A stretch of 64,000 nt of DNA from Cladorhizidae sp. MBARI D1340-BT2. Lineage: Eukaryota > Porifera > Demospongiae > Poecilosclerida > Cladorhizidae. Position 1 is the first letter of the stretch, and each line of letters begins with the position of its first letter. Under the pieces are notes generated by a model that was not told the origin of the DNA, did no database searches, and was given only the letters and a program-made list of their open reading frames with translations. The position numbers and the translations under genes were made by a program. The stretch lies in assembly GCA_028752905.1 (NCBI GenBank), contig JAQNBH010000007.1:17105233-17169232 (forward strand), written 5' to 3'. Below, in pieces: positions 20,468 through 31,539 of the stretch.

Positions 20468-23460
20468 TGGGTTAGTAGATCTGCCTGGGCTCGGGGGTGG
20501 GTGGTATTGGGGTGTTGGAGCCTGAGTCTTGGGAGTAGAGGTGTTTATTGGTATTGGTTGATGGATGGGGGTGTAGACCCTCAGGAATCTTCTGTTCCTC
20601 AGTGTTGTGCGACCGGAGCCATCAAGTCTGACTAGGTATTGGTGGTATTGGTGCACCTCTACAGAGCCAGTCTGTCCCATTTGGTGGGGTGGTGGCCTAC
20701 TTAGTTTTTTACCCTCACGTGGTCACCAACCTTGAGTGGGGTCAGAGGCCTGGTGTGGAGGGTCCATCTGTCCTGGGCATCTTGGTGCCTGTGTGTAAGT
20801 GCAGTTTCCCTTGAGTCCAGCAGGTCCTTCCAAGGTTGTAGACGCTTGTACTTCCCAGGGAGGATGGGGATGAGGTCTCTGATCATTCTGCCGAAGATGT
20901 AGTTGGCCGGAGATTGTTTCGTTGTCGGGTCAGGGGTATTCCTATATTGGAGGATGGCCTGTTGGAAGGTGTCTATGTTTATCTTCCCTTCTGGCTTGGT
21001 GTTGTCGACAAGTATCCTTTTTACCGTTTTAACCCCCACCTCCGCTCGGCAATTGCTGTGGGGAAACGCTACTGAGCTCAGCCGGTGATGCACCCCCCAG
21101 TTCTTGAGAAAGGTCTTGGTGAGGTATGATGCGAATTCTGGTCCACCATCTGTGGCTAGTTCCTCTGGTATGCCATATGTGGAGAATGTGGTGCGGAGTA
21201 TGCTGATGAGACCTTGAGCCCCATTAGATGCATGGGACACAATAGGCCAGTTAGAGTACCGGTCAACAATGACCAGGTATGACCTTCCCAGGTGGTGAAA
21301 ATAGTCAGCACATAGGTATTGGAATGGGTAGGCTGGTGAGACAGGTGTGGTTGGGGGTAGGGCTGCCTGAGATGGAGCCATCCTGTTGCAGCTGCTGCAT
21401 TCCTGTCTGGTGGTCTTGATGTCCTTGTTGATGCCAGGCCAATATATTGAGGTCTCTGCCTTTGATGTCATCAATGAGGTCCCCTGGTGGGCTGCATGTA
21501 GGGCCATCAGGCAGGTTGGCCTTAATGCTGATGATTTCACAAGTCGGTCGCCATATACCACTACTCCATCAATGGAGTAGAGATTGTGTCTGATGCTATG
21601 GAATACGCGGATGTTGTGTGGGACGAAGAGTCTGTCCTCTGGGAAACCCTCCTCGATTGTGGAGAGGAGGAGGCACATGTCTTGGTCAGACGAGGTGGCC
21701 GTTTGAACCTGCTCCCAGTCTATGGGCTTGATCGACTCCAGGGCTGCCATTAGCGAGTCCAAAATTGTGGATTCTACCAATTGTGAGATGGAGTGATTCT
21801 CTGTGGGGATGCCTGCCATCAGTCTAGATGGGGTGCGGGTTGGTGGCTGCTGTGGTTGGTCATCAATCCAGTGGATGTCGTCAGGGAGGGTCATCTTCGC
21901 TCGGTGTGGTGGCCCTGAGGGGTATCTGGACAGGGCATCTGATGTCTTGTTTTTAACCCCAGGGATGTGAATGATGTTGAACCGGTATATATCTGAGTGT
22001 CTTTTCTTTCAGGTTCCTGACCCGTGTGTTGCTGATCTTGTCCAGTAACCTGTCCCCCAGGATCTTCAGCAGTGGCCGGTGGTCTACTGCGGTGGTAAGG
22101 TGGGTGCAGCCAAGGATGAAATATCTGGTTTTATCCAGGGCATCGGCGACTGCTAGGGCCTCCCCTTCTATGGGGGCATACCTAGATTCTGCACCATGGG
22201 TGAATCTGCTGCCAACAAGTGTTATCTTCCAGCCTGTCTTGCAACAGAATAGGTCCATGGATGGGCAATGACAGTGCTTTTGGAATAACCAGTAGCCAAT
22301 CCCATCCTTGGACCAGTCTGTTGCCAGGAATGTGGCTCTGCTTTTGTAAAAGATTTCTACTCCTTTGACGATGTCAGCTGTGATGGCTAGTTTGGAGTCT
22401 GCAAATGCCTTCTGGTGAGTCTCCTCCATTTAAATTTCTCCGTGGGTTTTGAGTAGATCCCTGAATGGTTGCATTTCTTTAGTCATGCTGAAGGAGTACG
22501 AAACCTGGTTCACGAGCCCAAACCAGGATCTGACATCTGTGATGTTCTTTGGGGTGGGGAAATCTGTGATTGCCCTGATGAACTTGCTGCAGGGTTTAAC
22601 GGTCGACCTGGTAATCTCGAATCCTGCGAATTCAATTTCGTCCTCTGCGAACTTGAACTTGTCAGGGTTGAGGGTTATTCCGTTTCTACCACAGATGTCC
22701 AGCCATTCAGTGGCTTGGTGGTAGCAGTCTGTGATGGAGTCGGACCATAGGAGAGTGTCGTCAATGCATTTGGTCTTCCTTGGGATGAGGGATACTATAC
22801 TGTCGTACCTGCTGGTATTACCGTCTCCCAGGCTATGTAGCCTTGTGGAGTGGTGCAGTAGCGGTATCGACCCCATGGGGTAATGAAATTGGTATAATGT
22901 CTGTCAGCCTGGTGGAGTGGGACGGAGTGATATCCATTCCAGGCATCAAAGATTGTTTTCTTTGTCTCTCTGGGGACTGATCGTGCTTGGTGGAAGGGGA
23001 ACTGGGTGTGGTGAGTTTCCCTGGTGGCATGTTGGTTGAGTGCCTGAAAATCTATCGTCCTCCTGAGGGAACCATTCTTCTTGGGGCATATGATCATGCG
23101 GTGGCACCATGTAGTGGGAGTGCCTATAGGTACCTTCTCCAAGACACCTAGACGGACGTCCCGGTCGAGGCCTTCCTTCACTTCCTCCTGCCAGTGGATG
23201 GGGACTGGTATGGAGTTATGTTGGGCTGTAGATGTAGCATCTTGATCTATCATGAGCCGTAGGGGTGGCCCAGACATGAGTGGGAGGCGTTGGTGTGGGC
23301 AGGTGTTGAAGGTGCTGCTATTGTAAGCGCTCCTGAGGTGGTCTTCCAGCTTCTTTCTGTTCTCCTCCATTGCAGCGAATGGCAGGGTTTTGGAGAGTGG
23401 AGGTGGAGTGGATCTTCTGGGACAATGGACAAATTATTGGAAATGACCAAATATTGTACA
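20462..23460 (-). pseudogene. Gypsy-2: decayed Ty3/Gypsy pol (RT-RNaseH-INT)
   Basis: Read on the minus strand from about 23450 down. The RT N-terminal part (23370-22795) has IPVPIHWQEEVKEGLDRDVR, GTPTTWCHRMIICPKKNGSL and a YHSVPL segment. After a frameshift near 22830, RT continues (22876-22430) with CIDDTLLWSDS as the catalytic box, and stops at 22430. RNase H (22429-21953) has ATDWSKDGIGYW and VDHRPLLKILGD. After another frameshift near 21960-22010, integrase (21894-20701) has an HHCC finger (HAAHQGTS..., ECSSCNR), CADYFHHLG and LATDGGPEFAS. After a stop at 20701 there is a proline-rich tail in another frame. At least four lesions make it non-functional. Gag, protease and LTRs were not found. 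Confidence 0.85.
20701..21894 (-). pseudogene. Gypsy-2 integrase segment (397 codons open)
   Basis: The longest intact frame of Gypsy-2. It has a zinc-finger region with H-x-H and C-x-x-C (HAAHQGTSLM, ECSSCNR). The catalytic core has CADYFHH, ATDGGPEF and the E of SNCRAEVGVKTVKR, where the usual NG is NC. The C-terminal part ends GDHVRVKN at the stop. The family normally continues beyond this point, so the stop is probably a lesion. Confidence 0.8.
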
Positions 23461-23469
23461 ATCTTAGTG

Positions 23470-23720
23470 CTCTTGTCCTTACCTGTAGTACTAATGCATA
23501 TAACCCTTACAACTGCTATCCAAAGGGCGAGAAGAAAAATTCACATCTGGCTTTCCTGCACATAAGTGAGGTGTGTGGAGGGAGGGACTGTAAAAATCGA
23601 CTGCCTGAACTAAGTCTTCAGGTATAGCAGCTTCAAGATCATAGCTGCAGCACTGGCTTGGCAATAAATGCAAGAGCCCAACACCATGAATTTAATTATC
23701 AACAAATCTTTCCTGAAGCT
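23470..23720. other. junction between Gypsy-2 and the hAT relic
   Basis: Short stretch with no recognised domain on either strand. The 5' border of Gypsy-2 is not definable because no LTR is seen. Confidence 0.35.
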
Positions 23721-23726
23721 CTGCAA

Positions 23727-25745
23727 TTACATGAGAAAGGAATTCATTGTATATAGATTGTGATCCGATAGTACTCCTCTAATATCAGTTGTTTGAATAT
23801 TGTTACGGTGTATTTGGCTCCTGATGACTCTAGGTTGGCTTAGCTCGAAATCATGGAGCTCTTCACCAAGCTTCTTGGCCTCCGCATAGATCCTGTTGAA
23901 CTCTTGCTCTGATCTTTCCCTCGTGTCCTTTAAAGTGGATAAAACAGAGTGCACCTCTTCGTATGCATGCATGACATCTGCAGCTTGCATCTGCAGCTTA
24001 AGGGTTAGCCCACTTAGGCAGGACAAGACTTCAAGTAAGATCCTAAAACAGATCAAAAAGGAAGAAGACCAAAACTGGTAGAGAATCCATTGGCTTTTGT
24101 AAGGGTCTCTCCATCCCATCTCCAATCTGTACACCCAAGTTCGTAAAATGACGTGGACACATCATGGTCATGTGAACGGCAGCAAGAAGCTCAAGAAATA
24201 CTACATAAGAATCAATACGTTGAACCATCGAGTACGGCAGGCATCTTTCAGCTTCTTTACGGATGATGCTAGGCTTACCTGATCCACAGCTTTGTCAAGC
24301 AAACGTTGCCTTTTTGCTGAAAATTTGAAATTTTGCAACCTCTCCAACAGGATTCAACATTTTGGAAAGACCGAGCAGAAACAACTGCTAGATTCAGTTG
24401 ATGTGAAGCATAGTGAGCCATTGGAGCCTGCTGTTGCACAATGGTCCTACATCCTGATCTACCCCATGACATATTTAAACTACCATCATAACATTGACCT
24501 CTCAAATATGACAAAGACAGATCCCAAGCTGTCAAGCACTGTAAGATAGTGGCTGCAAGCACTTGTCCAGTAATCCTTTCTACTTCAACAAAGTCAATAA
24601 ACACATCTTTGACATGCTCATTATGGACATAACGTAGACAGAGTGAAAGCTGTTCTTTGTTGGCAACATCGACTACCTCGTCTGCAATAACTGTGTAGTA
24701 TTTAGCCTTTTTTACTTCACTCAATATGTCAAGGCGAATGTGTTTGTAGACAACATCAATCAATTCATTCTGAATTGTTTTTTAAGTGTACAGTGCATTT
24801 TTTTGAGCACTTGCAAGATGTAGTCGTAGTACATCATCAGTTTGTGCCCTAAAACGAAGCAGCTGGATAAAGTTGCCTTGGTTTCTTGTCTTCTGTTCAG
24901 TCCAATCAATTTAATCATCCCAATGGCCACGGAGGGCAAGTCCTTGCTTGCCACACAGCATTATGACCTGCAGCAGGGACTCTATGACCTTCTGGTTATC
25001 CTCCACCCTTTTCCTTGCCTCATTGTTCAGCATTAAATTGATTGCCTCAGATGGATGTTTGAATCTGGCCAAAAACTCATTTGTTTTTGTTGTGCACATC
25101 AGTTGTGCACATCAGGTGATAATCTTGCTTAGCATGAGAAATCATTTTCCGTGATTTATTCACCCAACAATTGAAGGGTTTGTTGACAAAGACACCCAGA
25201 GCTTGCCCTCCAATCTTATCTGGTGCAAACAGCGCACAGGCACGGCAGAATACACCATCCACATGTCGACTGTAGTGAAGCCAGGGATATTGTGCTTACC
25301 AGGCTGGTTGGAATTGGCGAAAAGATGCAGATCCATACAGTAGGCTGCGTAGATAGGTGGAAGGATCATGATTTGGTTCCTTCGTCAAACCTGCTAAGAT
25401 TATGCAAATTGACATTGGAATCCAAGAGTTTACCAATGTCACAATCAGCACCGTTTACTTGAGGTACTATCATCCGAGAGAGTTGCAGACCCTATCATAC
25501 AATAATTATAAATACACTGGTAAGAATGTCAGTTGTTGTGCACAAAGTGTTTGGCATCAGAATTACTACTGAGGGATAGAGCCAAGGTGTCATTAGTCGG
25601 GTCATTAGTAGGGTCAGTACCAGACGAAGCGACCGCGTGGATGCTTTCTGAAAGATTGCTGCTGTTTGTGGCATTTGGTAGCACAGCACTGTCAGAACCA
25701 TGTGTGTGTATGCCATCTCCAGTGTCTGTATTATTAGTTAAATAA
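23727..25745 (-). pseudogene. hAT-superfamily transposase-derived relic (TTF zinc finger, DUF4371-like, ZMYM1/P52rIPK-like)
   Basis: Read on the minus strand from 25745 down. A Ser/Thr/Asn-rich N-terminus comes first (SNLSESIHAVASSGTD). A TTF-type zinc finger follows, with HYSRHVDGVFCRACALFAP then NKPFNCWVNKSRKMISHAKQ. Next are a spacer helix region (25099-24760) and the transposase core (24763-24275) with KYYTVIADEVVDVANKEQLS, QCYDGSLNMSW and YASHQLNLAVV. The C-terminal part (24134-23727) has SGLTLKLQMQAADVMHAYEE and PRVIRSQIHRNN. Frame changes and stops, for example a TAA before AQYPWLHYS at about 25300, show it is dead. These proteins descend from hAT transposases, and some are domesticated in animals. 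Confidence 0.75.
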
Positions 25746-25749
25746 CATT

Positions 25750-26290
25750 ATAATCAGTAAAATATTGGCACACCACACACACTTTTTACTGACAAAAGCA
25801 TAGATTAAAGCTGCAGCTACTAGCTGTTCATGATTCACTAACACGTGGCACCCACATGTGAAGCAACTGGAGGCGGTGCAGACTACAGTTCACAAACACT
25901 ACTTACCACATGCTAGTCTACTTTTCTTTGAAAAAAGGATGTTATGCACGATTGCTTCGTCCTTACCAACACCTCTCCGTGCGGAACTTCTGTTTCTAAA
26001 TAACGCCCATTATTGATACCTTGCGTGCGCATTCGTTTGAGTGAGAATTGGTTGCTTCCATGGAAACCATGGAAACGTACGTTGGTTCAGCCCCTGGGAA
26101 ACTCCTGCGCTTGCGGATGTGGGGCAAATTAATTATAAAACAAACGCAGATTCAGGGGGGGGGGGGGGGGGGGGAGGGGGGGGGGCCAAAGCCCGTGTAT
26201 TTACGAATGGGGGAAGGGGGTTGGGTAGTGCCTATATAGCACCCATCTTGATCCGTCACTGTTGACAGTTGCAGCAGAAGTTTTATTGGC
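25750..26290. other. intergenic; contains a poly-G run at 26155-26185
   Basis: No gene is seen. G20 at 26155-26174, one A, then G10 at 26176-26185. A near-palindrome around CCATGGAAACCATGG lies at about 26058-26075. The poly-G has G-quadruplex potential and is an assembly risk. Confidence 0.6.
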
Positions 26291-26351
26291 AAAGGTCTCT
26301 AGTTTAGTGCGGTGTCTTTTTTCTGTCCTTGCCACCAGTCAACTGCAGAAG
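26290..26351 (+). other. possible non-coding first exon of the CARD-Death gene
   Basis: A strong donor follows CAACTGCAGAAG at 26351 (GTAAGTATG). The next good acceptor on this strand is at 27214-27215, followed by an in-frame ATG at 27218. The upstream boundary is not visible. This would be a 5'-UTR exon if the gene starts translation at 27218. Confidence 0.35.
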
Positions 26352-27097
26352 GTAAGTATGAATTGACAGTTTCCATTCCCTTGAGTTCAATGTTGTAATT
26401 TTCAGATACCGCAATCTGAAGTGGTTTATATGTACAAATAAAGTAGTATGATAATGTGCTACTATGAATATACATATTCGGATGTCAGGTAAAATAGCAG
26501 TGTCATTTCCAAACTCACATTTGGTCCTTGGTCTGAACAAATTTCCTCATGGCTTCAGTATCTGAATGTAAGGCACCATTCAACATTTTAGCTGTTAATT
26601 GTTTCGGGAGGTGATTTTTAATACAACAATGGGGATGATCTTGCTAGAATAGGTAGCTGCAATTACCAGTAAGCAGAGAAAAAGCTTGTAGAAGTAGCTA
26701 CTTTTTCCTTATTATTAACTAGCTACAGACTTGAGTGATTTACTTCTTCATATTTCTGCAGAGAGAATTTTGTTTGATGATGTCTTTCTTGTGTTGCCTG
26801 TGAGGCTACAAAAAGAGTTATGAAATTCATCTTTAATAAGCAATTATTACACAAATTATCTTACTTTCTCTACAAGTTACTGCTGAGCATTCCTTCTGTC
26901 AAATGAAGCTAATCATAATCGTCTTCGACCATGACATTAATCTTGGCAGACTAATGTGTATTGCTTATTGAAGGATCTAAGCTCTCAATAGTTGACTTCA
27001 ATCAAATTTTAGACGTATGCAAACAGCAAAATCATAATAACCTTTAAATCAATAATTTCTCTAGGGTATTTTCAGGGTGCCCATATATGGCATGCAC

Positions 27098-27175
27098 ACA
27101 CACAGACACACAACACACATGCACACACACACACAGACACACACACATGCATGCATGCACGCACACACATGCATA
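27098..27175. repeat. CA-rich microsatellite
   Basis: Imperfect (CA)n with CATG interruptions, just upstream of the acceptor of the CARD-like exon. Confidence 0.85.
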
Positions 27176-27215
27176 CTCACTGATATTGCGCGTATTATTT
27201 CTATTTACACTGCAG

Positions 27216-27567
27216 TCATGCAACTCTCTGAAGAATCTGCAGCACTAAGAAAATGCATTCAGGATTTAGAGCTTTCCTTCAAACATAACCTGGATGAAGT
27301 TTCTATGTTTTTGTATCAAAATGAAATCCTCAGTAAAAGAGACTACAACGAAGTCAGAAGTACTACATCAATGCTTACACCGGAGGACAAGGCTCATATA
27401 TATGATATTAGAAAGACTAACTGATGCAGTTGAGCTTGATAAGGACGTCTATCATACATTTGTGGAATACTTCCACTCAGAGCCAGTTGCATATAAGGTG
27501 CCCCTGAAAAGATTAGAAGCTGCCTATCCATCGCTGAACCCTACTAATCAAGAAGAAGATGATGAAG
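27216..27567 (+). CDS. exon: CARD-like domain (frameshifted)
   Basis: The acceptor ACTGCAG ends at 27215. The donor GTATGT begins at 27568. The helical pattern before and after the lesion fits one death-fold domain of about 90 residues, then an acidic linker (NQEEDDE). The frame breaks in CATATATATG, where removing two AT units (4 nt) joins both halves and gives a phase 1-1 exon. Confidence 0.6.
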
Positions 27568-30500
27568 GTATGTTAAGGAGACGTTTATGTGAATGTGGTA
27601 GCTGGTGTAAAGCGCTCCAGGAAAGTATCGAGAAAGGTTGGATCAAGCAAGCCTGCATGCAAATTGTACTAGAAGCTCATTACTGCTGTAAACCTGCAAT
27701 CCATAGTCATAGTAGATGGTAACTATGGTAATATGTGTGAAAAACAAATGCAGTGATACTCTAATTTATTTTTTATAATTTTTATCAAGTTATTTTTTTG
27801 GCTAGAACTCTCCATGTTAGAATTATCAGTATCAGCCTGGTGCCCATTCTAGAAAATAAAACAAGCCATTACAGTTAGCTAGGTCGATGCACTTAACCTT
27901 CGTGAAAAAATGCTCTTTCTTTAGCTGCTTTACTCTTTATTGTCTGCGGCTTTTTCATTTCAGCCTTGATTTACAGCGATGACTTGTGCAGATGGCACAG
28001 GCAATGCACTCACTGGATAGACCTGTGAATGCCTATGGGAGGTTCTACAGTCACACCCTTTAGTTAATAAGTACGACCCAGCCTCGCTTCGGATGTATAT
28101 GGTTTCTCCTTTTACGTGCCTTGGCATGAATGCCATTATTTTAATAATTAATTTTTGAGTGCTTGCTGGAGGCAAACTGTAACTTAAAGGTAACACACAT
28201 TCAAACATTTCAAATTTTCATTATATACATGAACTTGAGATCTTGAGGGATCTTGGGAACAAATAATCGAGTTTAGACAAGGATTTTCCCAAATCTGGTC
28301 AGATATCAAGATTCTGAAAGCAAATACAGATAAGCTCTCTAAACTTAAAACTTACATAAAAAAACGTCCAAATAAAGGAAATGCAGCCTCTGTGTGACAT
28401 CAGTATTCACATGCAAAGCTCAGCATCTATGCCTAGTATTAGTAATTGAGATGCGTCACATGTGCAATTAATTCATCTGTGTGCCACAGTGGTGTTCATT
28501 ATATATGTGAGAGTGTAGGTATGCACTATCAGTGTTAGGCACATAGTTAAGGGGGAACGAGGGTCAATTAAAAAAATATTTTAACCTGTGGTTACAACTT
28601 TAGAGCTCCGTAGATTCTGCAAACGTCATGGTATGGACTTGATATATAGCTCAAAAGATAGGTCTCTCTGTGTGCTCTCTTTTGATACTAAAATATTTTC
28701 ATAGGTATAACTATAGGCAAGTTACTAGACCCTAAAGCGGACGGATCTCAAAAACTTGAATCGCTCCAACCTCCACAGAAACCACTCTGGGTTGCGAAGT
28801 GCAAAAAAAATTGAAGAGTGGCCTCCAATGACCGTTTTGAATAGTTTTGAATAGGCGTTAAAATTTTTATTACCTGGTCAGACACGTGGGTGCAAAATTG
28901 AAGGCGTTGATTGTCAATGCCCTCAATTTTCCAACCACGCGCTTGACCAGGTAATAAATTTTTAACGCCTATTCAAAACGGTCATTGCATGAGCTTCCTC
29001 TAGCCACTGGTTTTTGCCACCAGTGGGAGCGATTCAGGTTTTTGAAGTCCCTCCGCTTTAGGGTCTAGTAACTTGCCTATAATTATACCTATGAAAATAT
29101 TTTAGTATAAAAAGAGAGCACACAGAGAGACCTATCTTTTGAGCTCTATATCAAGTCCATACCATGAAGTTTGCAGAATCTACGGAGCTCTAAAGATGTA
29201 ACCACAGGGTGTTTTTTTTAATTTAGCATCGTCCCCCCACTAAAAAAACGTCCAAATAAAGGAAATGAAGCCTTTGTGTGACATCAGTATTCACATGCAA
29301 AGCTCAGCATCTATGCCTAGTATTAGTAATTGAGATGCGTCACTTGTGTCACTTGTGCAATTAATTCATCTGCATGCCACAGTGGTGTTCATTATATATG
29401 TGAGAGTGTAGGAATGCACTATCAGTGTTAGGCACATAGTTAATCAGGTACAGCTGGTTCTGGACAGGTTTTTCGAGCTATGCTCATGATGTGGAAGAGG
29501 CCTAGATCATCTGTAGAGGTTTAGTTAATGGCAGGAGAAGATAACCAAGACAATGAAGCGATGCTAGCCTTGAAAGTGAGGAGCAAATTCTCCACCAACA
29601 GCCAACTTACTATAAGACTGAGTTGAAAGTGATGATTTTGCAAATTTCTGGATCTAACTGCATGAAGGTTTGGTATCTTAAGGCTGTAGGATGTCCTATG
29701 GAATATGCTGTAGCTGAATATCTGTGGTCTGCCAATATAATATACTATTACCTTATTTTTATAAACTTTACATGACCAAATGACAATGTGGAATAACAAT
29801 GGTAATTATTTAGGTTGAAGGACAGACACCAAGAGTGGTTAGCTATCAGCTGAAGTAAAAGTAATAGCTAGAATTCTATTAGAGTTAGCTAGGTAGATAG
29901 CTTATGATCATGATTTGTCACAAAATACGAAGTAACTTGCGACCCCCATTCTGGGCTTCTTTTAGGAAATAATAGGTTGGGCAGTCGATAGCCAAGTTTT
30001 TTAGTCAGTCAGTTAGCTATCTAGACACTAAACATTAGATCATCCTTCATTCCATGGTGGCTCTGCTTCATAGAGCAAGTGCAACAAGAACTTCATCACC
30101 AATCCTTAGCTTAGTCACCACACCCAAGTGGGTACTAAATAGAAATTTTGAAGACAAAGTATTGGTGTGACTCTAATAAGCACTACATCACCCGTTATAC
30201 TATTTATAGGTGGAAAGCGTGGAATAGCACCGGCAAAGCTTAGATTTCTTGTTCTGTCTGACCATCCAATTGATAAACTACCACTTCGATTCTAAGCTAA
30301 GTAGCTAAAGCTTAGAAGTGCCATTGATCTTGTTAATTAACGAACTCTTATTTCCCCCACATTATCTCTATGGATGAGATAACCTCTTTGCAAGGGCACT
30401 TCACTTAATCTTGCTTTCTCTGCAACTCTAACCTTGCCAAGTGCTAGTCAGAGTCACCGCAGATTGTGTAAATCTCACACAACACTGCCATTGTCCTCAT

Positions 30501-31530
30501 CTCATCTCCAGAAGTAGCCTCTTCAGCTATTAATCCCTACGGGCTACTACATTTTGCCTCGAGGTGCACCGCCAGTTGTGAGTGGAAAGTCACATGTGGG
30601 CAGTATTAATTTGTGGAGTGGTTTTGCCAAGTAAGCTACTACATAGCGCTGATTGCATTACCACTGAAACTAGAGTAGTTGTGGAATTGTCTGTGCATGT
30701 CCTTTCAATTCCTTCATGGAGTATACCAAGTGCATTTCCACACACCTTCACTATTCTGAAGACACAGTAGTCTTGGTCATGTCCTTGCTGCTCGAGATGC
30801 ATTGGCATGATTTACTACATCTCTGCAAATCAGAAGTGAGAATGAAAATGCATGTGTAGTTTACTTCAAGTATATACTTCAAGTATAATGAATGTGCGGG
30901 AGTGTGTGTGTGAGTTTTTCTTTGTTTGTGTGCAGTTGAATGTGTGCACATGTTTTGAAAGGTGGTTAGAAATATTAATTTAAGTTGATTGATTAATTGT
31001 GGCAGGTTATTCAGATTTGAGTGAGGAACCAGCAGAAATAGCAGCAGCCATTGCTATACTCACCACCAGTGATGGGAAAAAAGTTAGCACATTTTTTTCC
31101 AATCGAATGTTGTTGTTATTATTGTTGTTTTTGTTGTAGAAATACAAGATGAAAGTGGCTAAAATCCCTACGGACAAGCAGGATCACTTAGATGACGAGA
31201 TAAAATCTGATGAGCACATATATCAAATAGCCGACCATATGACAGGCTGGGATGCAAAGCCACACCTACTGAAATTGAAGAAAAAAGATGCTAGCGACAT
31301 ACGAGATGAGCACAGCGGCAAACCTAAGCAGCAAAGGTATTCTAACTGAAGTATATATGTAGAGCTCATGAATGTGATTAACAATCTATACTATTTGAAG
31401 GGCTGCTGCTGTGCTTCAATGGAAGAACCGAGTGGATTATCCTACATACCGAAGTCTCCTGTGTATTTGTGTGCAGGGTAAATGGATGGATGGTGCCAAT
31501 GAGATTGTTAACATTTTGAAGAAAATTTAA
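27216..31530 (+). CDS. CARD-like plus Death-like domain adaptor gene
   Basis: Four plus-strand exons are coherent in phase: 27216-27567 (phase 1-1 after correcting one frameshift), 31006-31082 (1 to 0), 31140-31336 (0 to 2) and 31401-31530 (2 to stop TAA). Exon 1 is a helical CARD-like module: LRKCIQDLELSFKHNLDEVS, ILSKRDYNEV, MLTPEDKA, then LERLTDAVELDKDVYHTFVE. The last two exons form a Death-fold module: HIYQIADHMTGWDAKPHLL, LKKKDASDIRD, VLQWKNRVDYPTYRSLL and GANEIVNIL. CARD and Death modules mediate homotypic assembly in apoptosis or innate signalling. Translation may start at the ATG at 27218. A 4-nt excess in an AT run at about 27398-27404 breaks exon 1, so the gene is either a pseudogene or carries an assembly error. 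Confidence 0.68.
28357..28550. repeat. direct repeat, left copy, flanking the foldback element
   Basis: 194 bp starting TAAAAAAACGTCCAAATAAA and ending AGGCACATAGTTAA. It matches 29241-29443 with a few substitutions and one ~9-bp insertion in the right copy (a doubled CACTTGTGT). Confidence 0.9.
28551..29240. mobile_element. 690-bp foldback (long inverted-repeat) element
   Basis: The left arm starts GGGGGAACGAGGGTCAATTA. The reverse complement of the right end starts GTGGGGGGACGATGCTAAAT. The arms then match almost continuously for about 330 bp each (for example TTAGAGCTCCGTAGATTCTG in both), meeting at a short centre near 28890-28925. No ORF is present. It resembles a non-autonomous foldback or MITE-like transposon. 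It lies in the large intron of the CARD-Death gene, and its transcript would form a long hairpin. Confidence 0.85.
29241..29443. repeat. direct repeat, right copy, flanking the foldback element
   Basis: 203-bp copy of 28357-28550, ending AGGCACATAGTTAA and then diverging. It is far longer than a transposon target duplication. Confidence 0.9.
29450..31000. other. remainder of the large CARD-Death intron
   Basis: No coding exon is recognised. Minus-strand open frames around 30590-30810 lack a recognisable domain and could be old transposon sequence. The flanking exons join in phase without any exon here. Confidence 0.45.
31006..31082 (+). CDS. exon: linker between CARD-like and Death-like modules
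   Basis: The acceptor GTGGCAG ends at 31005. The donor GTTAGC follows 31082. It encodes YSDLSEEPAEIAAAIAILTT then SDGKK, acidic and Ala/Ile-rich. The phases (1 in, 0 out) fit both neighbours. Confidence 0.55.
31140..31336 (+). CDS. exon: first part of the Death-like domain
   Basis: The acceptor TTGTTGTAG follows a T/G-rich pyrimidine stretch. The donor is GTATTC. It encodes the first death-fold helices with HIYQIADHMTGWDAKPHLL. The exit phase 2 matches 31401-31530. Confidence 0.65.
31401..31530 (+). CDS. terminal exon: end of the Death-like domain and stop
   Basis: The acceptor TATTTGAAG ends at 31400. It encodes AAAVLQWKNRVDYPTYRSLL, then GKWMDGANEIVNILKKI and TAA at 31528-31530. The W-K and T-Y-R-x-L-L spacing is the usual C-terminal half of Death domains. 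Confidence 0.68.
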
Positions 31531-31539
31531 TGCTACATG

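Larger units (their letters stand above)
16212..20470 (+). mobile_element. Gypsy-1: nested, recent Ty3/Gypsy LTR retrotransposon
   Basis: A complete element lies on the plus strand: 5' LTR, primer-binding-like site, a gag-like region with frameshifts, an intact pol ORF of 1022 codons, a G-run polypurine tract and 3' LTR. The LTRs read identical, implying recent insertion. A probable 4-bp target duplication GTGG lies at 16212-16215 and 20467-20470. It sits inside the C-terminal tail of the oppositely oriented Gypsy-2. The pol order PR-RT-RNaseH-INT is standard for Ty3/Gypsy. Confidence 0.9.
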
